Positions 54,726 through 64,000 of a DNA stretch of 64,000 nucleotides are shown in pieces (positions within the stretch are counted from its first letter, which is position 1; every line of letters starts with the position of its first letter). The DNA comes from Acholoe squamosa (taxonomy: Eukaryota; Annelida; Polychaeta; Phyllodocida; Polynoidae), in contig OX439049.1 of NCBI GenBank assembly GCA_949317995.1, positions 65,895,247 to 65,959,246 of the forward strand, in the 5' to 3' direction. Below the pieces are notes generated by a model that worked only from the letters and a program-made list of their open reading frames with translations, searched no databases and had not been told where the DNA came from. A program made the position numbers and the translations under genes.

Positions 54726-56081
54726 ATGGCGCCTGGCCATAGAGGGGGAGGAAATCAAGGACAAACTCCAAAAGCAGACATGAATAAAAGCATTCAGGAA
54801 CAATTAAAAGATATAGGAAATAGGCTCATAAGGTAAACAAAGTAATGTGGAGGTGAATACCAACATAAAAGAACTTACACAGTCACTAGAGGAATATATT
54901 GAAAATCAGTCCAAGCTGTCAGACAAGCTCGACAGAACACTTTCGGCACTAGAAAGACAGTTTCATACAATAGAAAATCTTGAAAAATGAATTGAATATC
55001 TAGAGCAGGACAAAAGGAAATTTAACCTCACGATAGATGGAATACCAGAAAATGGATTCGAAGACACAAAAACAAGGGTAAATCAATTGTTCATAAATTT
55101 AGGAGTAGATATGACAGTTGACAACTTGACAGCCTTCTACCGGGTAGGTGCCCCAAGACAAGTTGGGCGCGTTCGACCTGTTATGCTAAAGTTCCAAACA
55201 ATGAGGCAAAAAGGAAACATCTTCAAACATCTTAAAAATCTGAAGGACAATGCAACCTGGAAAAAGGTATATATCAATGAAGATATGTCCCCAGAAGACC
55301 AAAGAAAATAGAGAGACATTAGAAACGTAGTGGGGTACATCAGAAGGCTTGATGAAAAATTTGGTAACGGTACCCTTGAAGTCAAAATGAAAGGTTTGGC
55401 TATAGTATACAACAAGAAACGTTATACATATGACCAACTTGAACTCCTACCAGAAGGACATAGATTATCTGATGCGAAATTAGTACCTGTCAGAGATGGC
55501 TTTGCATTCCAAGGACCACATGCACTATTGTCGAACTTCAGCCACTGTGAGATTGAATTTGATGGTTTTACGTATTCTAGCGCTGAGGCGCTTTACCAGG
55601 CAGAAAAGGCAAGACTACATGGCATGGAGGACTTGGCAAGAAGAATATGAATGATCCTTTTGAGGCTAAGAGAGAAGGAGACCAGATTAAAGAAAATAAG
55701 GACTGGATAGACTATGACAAAGACAATACAATGGCAATCTGTGTGGACCTAAAATATGACCAAAATGAAAAGCACAGAAATTATCTACTTAATACCCAGG
55801 GTAACCTCTATGAAGCCACCCCAGAAAAATACTTTGCTTGCGGGCTAACATTGGCAAAACAAAATGAGATCTATGAAACCAACATTCCTGGCGACAACAG
55901 ACTAGGAAATTTACTAAGGAACTACAGAGAAAATTATCGAACGCACCAGCAGTCAGACGAAGACCCGGACGGTGACTCAGACCAAGCTGTAGACGAGCAA
56001 GCAGGAGATGAACACTCGCAAAAATACGTCATACCACAAAATGGCTACCCCCACCACTGTCATTATATTCATAGCCAGTAG
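54726..56081 (+). pseudogene. LINE-ORF1-like protein joined to a NADAR domain
   Basis: Starts at an ATG in good context (caagATGGCG). A coiled coil (54860-55000) is followed by an RNA-binding region like the L1-ORF1/Transposase_22 type (FNLTIDGIPENGFEDTK ... AFYRVGAP ... PVMLKFQ ... INEDMSPEDQRK). Next comes a NADAR (YbiA/DUF1768) domain at ~55490-55920: ALLSNFSHCEIEFDGFTYSS, AEALYQAEKARLHG, DPFEAKREGDQIKENKDWIDYD, ALLYNTQG-like LLNTQGNLYEATPEKYFACG, and GDNRLGNLL. NADAR enzymes act on N-glycosidic or ADP-ribosyl linkages. Defects: stops at ~54827, 54988 and 55309; ATGA overlap at 55647-55650. An acidic tail ends at 56081. I infer one decayed ORF. Confidence 0.65.
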
Positions 56082-56699
56082 AGGAAGATTCTTACAAACA
56101 GAAATAGACTCTATCAATGACAGCGGTGTCACACTACAAGTGTGGTTCAAATCCGGAGCGACCTTGTTGACAGCGCTGACAGCGCATTGGCTTATGCAAT
56201 GGCAAATCCAGGAGAAATTATATATATTATCAGCGGAGTCAATAATTTTACCACACCCCATCCAGCCCCGGCACAAGGTATGAAACCCTACTACACCTTT
56301 GACTGGGCCTCATCTACAATGCTGGCAAATGCAATGGAGTGTATTATTACTGATGTGAAAAGAAAATTTGAAGAAAATGCTCCTGCTACTACTGTAGTAA
56401 TAGCACCAATAACCGGGCTACAACTCAACAAGACCTGTGCAAACGGCACTGAACATAGGCAAAAAATAGTAGACGAAGCAGTCTGGGATATTAACCAACA
56501 CATATATCATGTAAACAGGATGTCAAACCTAACCACACCATGGATTAGCAGATTCGTACACCAGTCCCACACGAGTGTTGGCAGAAAGGACCACTATGAC
56601 AAACTATCAGCAACCTGCGCAAACACTACTGCAATGTCCATCATTCTACAAATTACCAGATACCACCGCCCCATTTGCACGTATCTACCAACAAATTAA
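56041..56699 (+). pseudogene. SGNH-hydrolase-like ORF
   Basis: Begins near an ATG overlapping the end of the NADAR ORF and shifts frame near 56150. It encodes IIFIASRGRFLQTEID, VWFKSGATLVDSADSALAYAM, IIYIISGVNNFTTPHP (a GxND-like block) and later an N-rich helical region and WISRFVHQSH with a final His, the block order of SGNH/GDSL-type esterases found in some retroelements. The Ser nucleophile block (SRGR) is degenerate, so activity is doubtful. Confidence 0.4.
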
Positions 56700-56732
56700 G
56701 AACTTGGTCTGACCCCTCGATAACAACAAAAA

Positions 56733-57698
56733 ATGCCAAATTCAGGGTTGTTTATGTTGGTCCTCCCTTTTGCAGTGTCAAACGACGCGGGGGAGTCCAA
56801 ACTACCAAAACTTATGCCCAGCTCTCGACCTGCCATCCAAACTACGAAGGGATCAGATACAACCCGGACGTTAAATGTAGATACCACCACCCAGGAGCGC
56901 CAAAGTGCAACTGAAAAAGATGCCGTATCCTCTAGCAGCAGTTGCTCCACCACCTCAAACTTATCAGTACCTGACACCAAAATCAAGGCAATCGCAGACC
57001 CCACTGCCCGCAAGCCCACAGTACCCTCACCAATCAAAGCAGTTGTGAAGAGAAACCAAAAAATTCTGAATGCAAGAAAACACACAGTCAGTCCTATCTA
57101 CAAAAGCAAGGAATTTATCAGTGACAGCAGCAGTGACAGTGACGACGAACCAACAGTAAAAAAATTAGCATCCATCATAGTGACACCAACCAAACCTAAG
57201 GTCCCGGATATGACCAAAACTATCATTCCAACCAAGGTTGATCCACCCGCCACTCTTGAACAACTTCTAGACATTGATTTGAACCTCAGTGATGATGACT
57301 TTGATATTAAATCCAGCACCAGCACTACTGAGACCTACCCACTGGAAGCCAACCCAGTGACAGTCACCCCCCCCCCCCAGAAATCATCAGCCAACAGCCC
57401 CAGTACCCCTCTGAGGGACCCAAGACTACACAAACAGTCGCTGAAATCTACTGACTCTCACAAACCTTATGATCCTACCTCACCAATGAATCTAAAGGCC
57501 ATCCCTCCATACAAACCTACCCCCATCCAGAGGCCAGAGAGGATGCTCCCCGTAGGGGATGTCCTTTTTGGAATCTACAATCTCGTATGGAACATACATG
57601 AAGACCTGGGACGGGACTTCTACGAATCTCTCAGACGTAGAAACCTCATCCACCCCAGACGCCAGCATAATTATTCAGACACCAAACGGAAATATTGA
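56733..57698 (+). CDS. Ser/Pro/Thr-rich ORF of unknown function
   Basis: 321 codons, intact. Low-complexity Ser/Thr/Pro with acidic patches (DSSSDSDDEP, DLNLSDDDFD) and a more ordered C-terminal ~60 residues (MLPVGDVLFGIYNLVWNIHEDLGRDFYESLRRRNLIHP). Follows the SGNH-like ORF on the same strand, so likely the third gene of one mobile unit. No family recognised. Confidence 0.45.
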   Translation: MPNSGLFMLVLPFAVSNDAGESKLPKLMPSSRPAIQTTKGSDTTRTLNVDTTTQERQSATEKDAVSSSSSCSTTSNLSVPDTKIKAIADPTARKPTVPSPIKAVVKRNQKILNARKHTVSPIYKSKEFISDSSSDSDDEPTVKKLASIIVTPTKPKVPDMTKTIIPTKVDPPATLEQLLDIDLNLSDDDFDIKSSTSTTETYPLEANPVTVTPPPQKSSANSPSTPLRDPRLHKQSLKSTDSHKPYDPTSPMNLKAIPPYKPTPIQRPERMLPVGDVLFGIYNLVWNIHEDLGRDFYESLRRRNLIHPRRQHNYSDTKRKY

Positions 57699-58055
57699 AC
57701 AGTTATCTAACATTATGCTTGCATACCATTTTTTTATAATGGACTTGCCAATGATAAATCAAACCAACATGGAACTTTGTATAATTACAATTTAAATGAA
57801 CCATTGAAAGATATCCATATTTATACATTTATATATTGTATTTTACCAAGTTCAAAGCTGTAAATAATTGCCGTATTCAGATTGTTACATGTTAACAAAC
57901 CACCCAGTTCTGGTTCTTAATCCTGCCACCATGAGGCAGCAGTAGTCTACATAAGGGAACATCCCATAGTAATCAAACAATCAATTGTCACCATGGTTAC
58001 CATTCATTAACAGGAAGTGCGATCCTGAAGCTGATATATACCCCCAGTATACCTG
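57699..58055. other. Non-coding stretch before element 3
   Basis: AT-rich; no feature recognised. Confidence 0.4.
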
Positions 58056-58473
58056 TGTAGGGGTATGGTATTTTACACTTTAACGTTCATGCACCCGTGA
58101 GACTCAGACCTAGGTCCTTCGGGTGTGGTGGGGGAATCCGGATGGCAGGTGGCAGCACCTGCCTCTGGGTTCGTATCCACTACACCAGGGGGCCTACCAC
58201 TCGTCCGCCACACGTCACGTGGCCGGTCTGAGTTTCGCGGGCTTTTCCCCTATATAAGGCTGGTCCTAGCCCTAGGTTCCTCAGTAGTGGTTTACCCACT
58301 GCTCAACCAGGTTGTTACCCGAAAGGGTAACCGAATGCCCTAGCAGCATGTAGTCCTCTGAGGCTGTGATCGTATGTAACCCAAGCTATAAAATAAAAGC
58401 TCGGTTGCCTACCCGGAAACTTTTCTCTCTCTTCGTTATGATTTAATCTAACTTAACGAGACGAACCATTACA
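58056..58473 (+). repeat. 5' LTR of element 3
   Basis: 418 bp from TGTAGGGG to TTACA; TATATAA at 58251-58257; AATAAA at 58392-58397. PBS TGGTGCGGTGACC begins at 58475. The 3' copy lies outside the window, so the left edge rests on motif similarity to element 2. Confidence 0.7.
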
Positions 58474-58516
58474 CTGGTGCGGTGACCAGTTGGTCTTCGG
58501 GTAAGCGCAGTCAGAA

Positions 58517-60184
58517 ATGACTGAGCTGAGCCCAGTCAGGGGAAATGGCCCAGATTATGAGCTAAACTCCCCGATGGAGGATGGTGAAATCAAATCACCA
58601 CCCCAAGGTACAGAGTGGAGAAATCCACTGGAACACTACCCTGAGGATGTAAGAAAAAACTTACATGATGAACTGGATGAATTTGGAGACTCCTTATTCA
58701 TGCCAGGAGGTACTTCGAAACCTGCACCAATGCATAAAAGTACTGCTCAATTTGGTAAACTACCATTTGAGGTACCAAAGCCTAGTGCAGGTATGTTTGA
58801 AACGCCATATAGTTCTCGAATTAAACACCAGAAATGTTGATTCGAAAGGAACAAAATGGACGAGCTTGAAGATATGAGAGCTGAATACGAGAAGATCCAG
58901 AAGGATCTTATTACACTGACCGAAACCCGAGACAAGATTCTGACTGAAAACAAACAGTTGATATCAGAACGTCTTGATTACGATCAAAGTTGTAGACGCC
59001 AACAACAATTGTTATTGGATCAGATGGAGAAAGAAAAACAAGATTTTCAACTCCAGCACGAACAGTATCGTGATGCACTATACACGGCGGACCTGGAATA
59101 CAGAGCCTCGTGTGATGAGTTGAATAGAACTAAACAAGAGTTAAATTCAACTCAAACGGCCTATGGCAAGTACCAAGAAGAACTGATGAAAATTGAATCA
59201 GCCTTCAAGGATGCTCGGAAAACGTATCAAAAACAAACCGATGAACATGAAAAACTCAAAGGTCAATGGATACGTGAATCCACAGATTTGGCTGCCAAAC
59301 AGACAAAGATGATGGATGATTATTCCGAACTGGAAGCTAAAGCTATCCAGATGTCAAAGTATCTAGAAGATACTGGTCGTGCAGTAGGCACTCTTGAATC
59401 AGACTTCACCGTTTCAGGAGTTGCCCTAAACACAACGAGTAACCAGATGAACTCTTTAAGGGGCGATGACGGGGTAACAGAGACAACTGTACCTCGTTAT
59501 GAAGAAGTAAAGAGTCATCAGGTTAGATTTACGGATAATACCTTCCAACCTCTTGGTTTAGGTACGGGAAATGGTGGGGTTGACTCTGCGAGTGGAACTA
59601 AACAAAGCCACTCGGCAAACACTCCCACCTTTCACGGCGGATGGCCACAACAGTCACCTTTAGGGGGACCAAATGGCCCGTATGCCCAGTATGGATGGAA
59701 TCAATCCCAAACAGGAGCGAATCCGTCCAAAGGTAACACCCAGAACATGTCCGGAGGAACAACCGGACAATCATCCGGGAATTCCAGTCCAGCTGGAGGG
59801 CAATCCGGATGTGACCAAGGATCCGGACCTTCAGGAGATCGTTCCAGAAGCAGATCCTCTGCTGGTGGGACTGGTTCCAATAATGGAAATCAGTCAAATG
59901 GAACAGGAGGAAACACTAATCCCAATAGTGGTTTCTTTAGCTTTGGTGGAAATACACAACCCACCAATAATCCTGGGCCAACTCCTCAAACCAGCGGATA
60001 CACCTTCTCACAGGTGCCTCCATACGGAACAGGAGGATCAGGGGGCGGAGGAGGACCACCGCCTGGAGGCCCTGGAAGTACTTATGGTATGAATCCTCCA
60101 AGGAAAAAGAGACTCAGTCGCCGAGTATCTCTTTCTCCAGGGTTACAAGCGCTGCATGACTCTAATGCAGGATTGCTAACTTAG
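58517..60184 (+). pseudogene. Gag N-terminal coiled coil and Gly/Ser-rich region, element 3
   Basis: One frame with a TGA at 58838-58840. After a short acidic N-terminus comes a ~200-residue coiled coil (from 58856: MDELEDMRAEYEKIQKDLI onward), then a Gly/Ser/Asn/Gln/Pro-rich region (59570-60080), ending with a basic PPRKKRLSRRVSLSP segment and TAG 60182-60184. The capsid follows in the +2 (or -1) frame. Confidence 0.7.
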
Positions 60185-61248
60185 GTGTTGATTGCTACAA
60201 TCAAGGTCTGGATGATACGGAGATCATGGAATGGAGTAAGGGTTTATCCCTTACTGGATCCACGAATCCGGCTCGTAGAGTAGCTAAGATACCTACCCCC
60301 TTTAATGCCAAGAACCCTTGGAAGGAGGAGTATCAAGGCTGCGCGGATGTCTTTAACTGCAATGGATGGGGTAAAGCGGAAGCTCTCCCTTATCTAGTAT
60401 GCTGGTTAAAGGAAGGCGACGGAAAAGGAGCCGTGGAGCAATGGAGAGATTCTCAAATAGTAGGACTCTCAGCCCATATGAAATATGATGAACTCATAGA
60501 GATTGCTTCATATCTATATGGGAATATAGTTGGAGAAGATCCTTGGCTGACGTTCACTAAAAGAACGCAGAAGCCTAAGGAATCTGCCAAAGTGTTCGGC
60601 TTGGAATGTCAACGACTGTTGCATAAAGCCAGACCTCAATGGAGACTAGATGATGAATGCTTCCTAGATGAGATGTTTAAACAATTCATTGAAGGATTGC
60701 GGAATCAGGAACACAGGACAGTAGCCTGTGAAGCTTGGAAGAATGATGCCTCTCTGACAGATTTGTTCCAGTCCCTAGATCATTATGATCGAAAGGCCCG
60801 TATCTTTGCTGGGAAGGTACCCCAACGGATGTCAGCAATGATAATCCCGGAGGGAATACCCGAAACCGATTCATCCGAATCAGGGGAACCTGACGAAGAT
60901 GAAAACGTTGGGGCCATTGGCCAAGGGAACCCCCGGTATAACCGGAACTGGGGAAAGAAACCGGGTTACGTCAAGTAGAAAGTGATTACTTCTAAACCTC
61001 CTGTGACTCAACCCGATACCAAACCTACTACGGGTCCGTCTTTATCAGAGGACCTGGTTAACAATTTGGTAAAGAAGATTACTGAAAATCTTAGGAGGCC
61101 TAAGCCTGATAGGAGCGTAGTGACATGCTTTAGATGTCAGGAAACTGGGCATTATGCTGCCGAGTGTGAGGCAGATAAGCCAGTTTATAGAAACACTCGT
61201 TACCGGAACAATCCGGGTAAGGAGGTCTCAGTGAAGAAGGAAAACTGA
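60185..61248 (+). pseudogene. gag: Gag capsid and zinc knuckle, element 3
   Basis: Capsid at 60226-60978 (PTPFNAKNPWKEEYQG, FTKRTQKPKESAKVFGLECQ), an in-frame TAG at 60976-60978, then a CCHC knuckle CFRCQETGHYAAEC (near 61128-61170). The frame ends with TGA at 61246-61248 within ggaaaactgagaggggg; pol continues in the -1 frame, as in element 2. Confidence 0.85.
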
Positions 61249-61249
61249 G

Positions 61250-63269
61250 AGGGGGTGTCCATGAAGGCAACCGGATTACCCCCCGAATTAATGATTGCCA
61301 TGACTGCCAGCCTATCGCCGCTTGCGGTACTGGTGAGAATCCTCTAGCGATTTCGCCCAGCAGTGAAGTTAAGGAGCCTGATCAGCTCCTTACTCATGAG
61401 GCTGGGGAGACTGATAGTACACCAGGTGTCAAGAACCGGCAGAAGAACACAGAGGGGAAACCCGATATCAGTCCAGAGGGAGCGGCCAACGAGTTGGCCA
61501 GGGTGGGGTGTGCCCAATTCCCCCCGGGTCATCCTTGTCTCAAGTTTTTGGAGGGATGTGGATTTGACCTCGGCGCTAAGACGGAACTTGCTAAGTACGC
61601 AAGTAGTCCTACCTACTTGAAAGGTAGGAGGTGGTACGCAGTTGTATCTGTGAGTGGTAGATCCGCTGAGTTTCTTGTCGATACGGGTGCTAGCCACTCC
61701 TGCATTGCTAAGAGATTCTACGATCTTTTGCCTACGAATCATGAAACTTTCACAACGGAAGGAAATGCTCGTACGGCCGACGGTAGCATGATACAAACGT
61801 TCGGTAGAACATGTATGAGGTTCAGTCTACAGGAAGATAAGGACTTCATCCTTACTCCTACTGTGGCGAACATCGCGGATGATGGTATACTTGGTCTGGA
61901 TTTTGCTGCATTATATGGAGCAAGGTTAGATTCCCAGAGGGGAATATTGGAAGTGAGAGATCCGTATCATCTCGAAGTACAATGTGTGCTTAGGCAAGTA
62001 AGCAGTGTAGCCAGTGTAGCCCAGACTGTTAAGATACCACCAGGCACAGCCTGTGATGTCTTATGTCGAGCGGACAGACAGTTTTCAGGAAAAACTGGAG
62101 TTGTAGAGCCAGACATGGCCATGTTGTCAAGTATCGGATTGGAATCCGCCGACGTTCTAGTAGCTAACGCTGCTTGGACGGTGGTTCCTATATCCAATAC
62201 CGGTAATAAGACTGTCTACGTACAGAAGGATACGATCCTCGGGTCGGTTGTCCTGTCTGAATTGGTAGAAGACTGTAAACATGTTTCGGCACCCGGAGCC
62301 CCTTCCTCACCTGAAAGGAGCCCGGAACTAGACATTCTAGTAGCCGAAAGCCATGTAGAAAGTGATGAACAACGTGAAGCTCTATACAAGTACCGTAAAG
62401 CTTTTGCAGCACCAAGTGAAAAATTGGGGCGTACCGATAAGGTACTGCATACGATTGACACTGGTGAGAATGAACCTTTTAAGATTCCTTATAGAAGACT
62501 CCTACTAGCCAAAAAAAAGGTAGCTGAGGAGGAGATAGCTAAAATGCTTGAACAGGATGTAATAATTCCATCAACCAGTCCTTGGTCTAGCCCTGTGTGC
62601 ATGGTGACTAAGAAAGATGGTACCATCCGTTTCTGCATAGATTACCGGAAATTGAATGGTATGACCAAGAAGAATTCATATCCCTTACCACGGATTGATG
62701 AGACTATAGACTCCCTTGGAGGTAAGCAATGGTATTGCTCTCTAGACTTACAATCCGGGTACTGGCAAGTGGGTATGCATCCGAAAGATATGGAGAAGAC
62801 GGCCTTTTCCAGTCATATTGGATTATTCCAATATAATGTGATGCCGTTTGGATTCTGCAATGCACCGGCGACATTTGAAGCCATGATGGAAACTTTATTA
62901 AGTGACCTCTTATGGAAGAAATGTCTCATCTATCTAGATGATGTGATTGTCTTTGGGAAGACATACGAAGAATGCTTGGAAAATTTAGGTATGGTCCTGG
63001 AAAGGATCATAACTAATGGTTTGAAGCTGAAGCCCAAGAAGTGCGATCTTTTCAAAAGATCTATTAATTACTTGGGGCGAATAATCTCGAATGAAGGGAT
63101 TAAAGCCGATCCGGAGAAACTGGATGCCGTGTCAATTGGCAGGCACCCACGAATGCGAAAGAAGTCAGATCCTTCCTCGGATTCTGTTCCTACTACCGGG
63201 ACTTTATCCCAGGATATTCAAGGGTTGCCTTTCCTATCCAGAGTTTGTCCCACTGGACACCCGGGATAA
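61250..63269 (+). CDS. pol: Pol: protease and reverse transcriptase, element 3
   Basis: The -1 frame is open from the gag end through a Cys-containing linker. Domains: retropepsin FLVDTGASHSCIAKRF (near 61671) with a GILGLDF flap-distal motif; RT with VTKKDGTIRFCIDYRKLN, SLDLQSGYWQV, MPFGFCNAPATFEAMM and LIYLDDVIVFGK (near 62930). The frame is lost near 63137, just after DPEKLDAVS; coding-like sequence moves to another frame and again near 63262, so the stop at 63267-63269 is an out-of-frame artefact. Confidence 0.9.
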
Positions 63270-64000
63270 GAAATTCCCTTGGGGATCCGAGCAAGACGAG
63301 GCCTTTATGAAAATAAAGGATTTGTTTGCAAGTACACCTGTGTTGAAGTACCCTACGGAGAATGATCATTTCATTCTAGATACTGATGCTAGTAATGAAA
63401 GCATAGGAGCCGCCCTTTCTCAGGTCCAGGATGGGGTTGAAGTTCCTATAGCCTTCGCTAGTAACACGTTGAGTAAAACTCAAAGAAATTATTGTACCAC
63501 TAAACGTGAGTTGTTGGCTGTGGTGGTCTATACGAAGAAGTTCAAGCACTTTTTGTGGGGGAGTGATTTCACTCTACGGACTGACCACTCTTCCCTCAGA
63601 TGGTTATTGAACTTCAAAGATGCAGAGGGGATGATAGGTCGCTGGTTAGCACACCTATCCGAATTCGGTCTAAATCACAGCCAGATTGAACACCGAGCCG
63701 GGGCAAAGCATTTGAATGCAGATGCTTTGTCTAGAATCCCAGTGAGGAAGTGTGCAAATGCTGAGTGCACTGATTGTGGAGCACACAATGCTGTGTTGGC
63801 AGGGGTTCGAGTTCCATTCGAAACCCATCCGGAACATGTCTTGAATTGGTCCTTGGAGACCATCCAGCAGTTCCAGGAATCTGATGCAGTCACATCACGT
63901 TTGATTAAGTTCCTTAATCAGGGTATCTGTCCTCCAAGACCCGAAGTGTCATTGGAAAACAGAGAGATGAGACGATTCTTAGCTCAATGGGCCGAGCTAG
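63262..64000 (+). CDS. Pol: RNase H and start of integrase, element 3 (partial)
   Basis: Open to the window end in a frame shifted from the RT. RNase H motifs: FILDTDASNESIGAALSQ, TKRELLAVVVYTKKFKHF, LRTDHSSLRWLLNF; then GAKHLNADALSRIP and a Cys-rich linker (CANAECTDCGAH). It ends in the ENREMRRFLAQW motif that is the site of the nested insertion in element 2. Confidence 0.85.

Larger units (their letters stand above)
58056..64000 (+). mobile_element. Ty3/gypsy LTR retrotransposon, 5' part (element 3)
   Basis: LTR, PBS, gag and pol through RNase H into the integrase linker, cut by the window end. Related to element 2 in protein sequence, LTR start (TGTAGGG) and PBS type, but less decayed. 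Confidence 0.85.

Overview
The window looks like a piece of a metazoan nuclear genome, most likely an aquatic invertebrate. It has spliced genes with consensus GT/AG sites, a claudin/PMP22-type four-helix membrane protein, tRNA-derived SINE fragments, minisatellites, and Ty3/gypsy-type LTR retroelements. I cannot name the species. Only one ordinary host gene is visible. Most of the rest is mobile DNA at different stages of decay.

Layout. 0.07-4.9 kb: a broken protein-primed-type family B DNA polymerase on the minus strand, split by a ~1.1 kb insertion with 31-bp terminal inverted repeats. It lies head to head with a BIR (IAP) domain gene on the plus strand, so this may be an endogenous viral or Polinton-like remnant. 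5-7.4 kb: short repeats, SINE fragments and a perfect 46-bp palindrome. 7.4-31.9 kb: a three-exon claudin/PMP22-like gene (exons 7414-7609, 30000-30149 and 31702-31901; 181 codons). Its 22.4-kb first intron contains a complete, very young LTR element, and both of its 5' splice sites have been tandemly copied into the introns. 32.4-35.9 kb: three minisatellite arrays. 36.55-41.83 kb: a ~5.3 kb element with ~0.7 kb imperfect terminal inverted repeats and a nested MITE. 41.83-54.15 kb: an old Ty3/gypsy element with a nested insertion in the integrase region and an extra gene after pol. 54.7-57.7 kb: a decayed gene block with a LINE-ORF1-like protein joined to a NADAR domain, an SGNH-like protein and a Ser/Pro-rich protein. 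58.06-64.0 kb: the 5' part of a third Ty3/gypsy element, related to the second and cut off by the window end.

The most notable object is the 17,878-bp element at 9360-27237. Its 571-bp LTRs differ at only two positions by my reading, and it is flanked by a 4-bp GTAC target duplication. gag and pol lie in one frame separated by a single UAG, as in gammaretroviruses. Gag ends in a basic R/S-rich tail with no zinc knuckle, and pol has PR-RT-RH-IN with a YVDD motif. Downstream of pol are ~9 kb more: an envelope-like glycoprotein with a furin-type site and hydrophobic segments, which appears to take its start codon from a small upstream exon behind an internal TATA box; at least two accessory ORFs; a CRE/E2F/E-box-rich block; and an antisense TATA-driven two-exon unit. 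If expressed, this is a complex-retrovirus-like gene plan (internal promoter, splicing, antisense gene) on a Ty3/gypsy-type backbone. All expression claims are inferred from sequence signals only.
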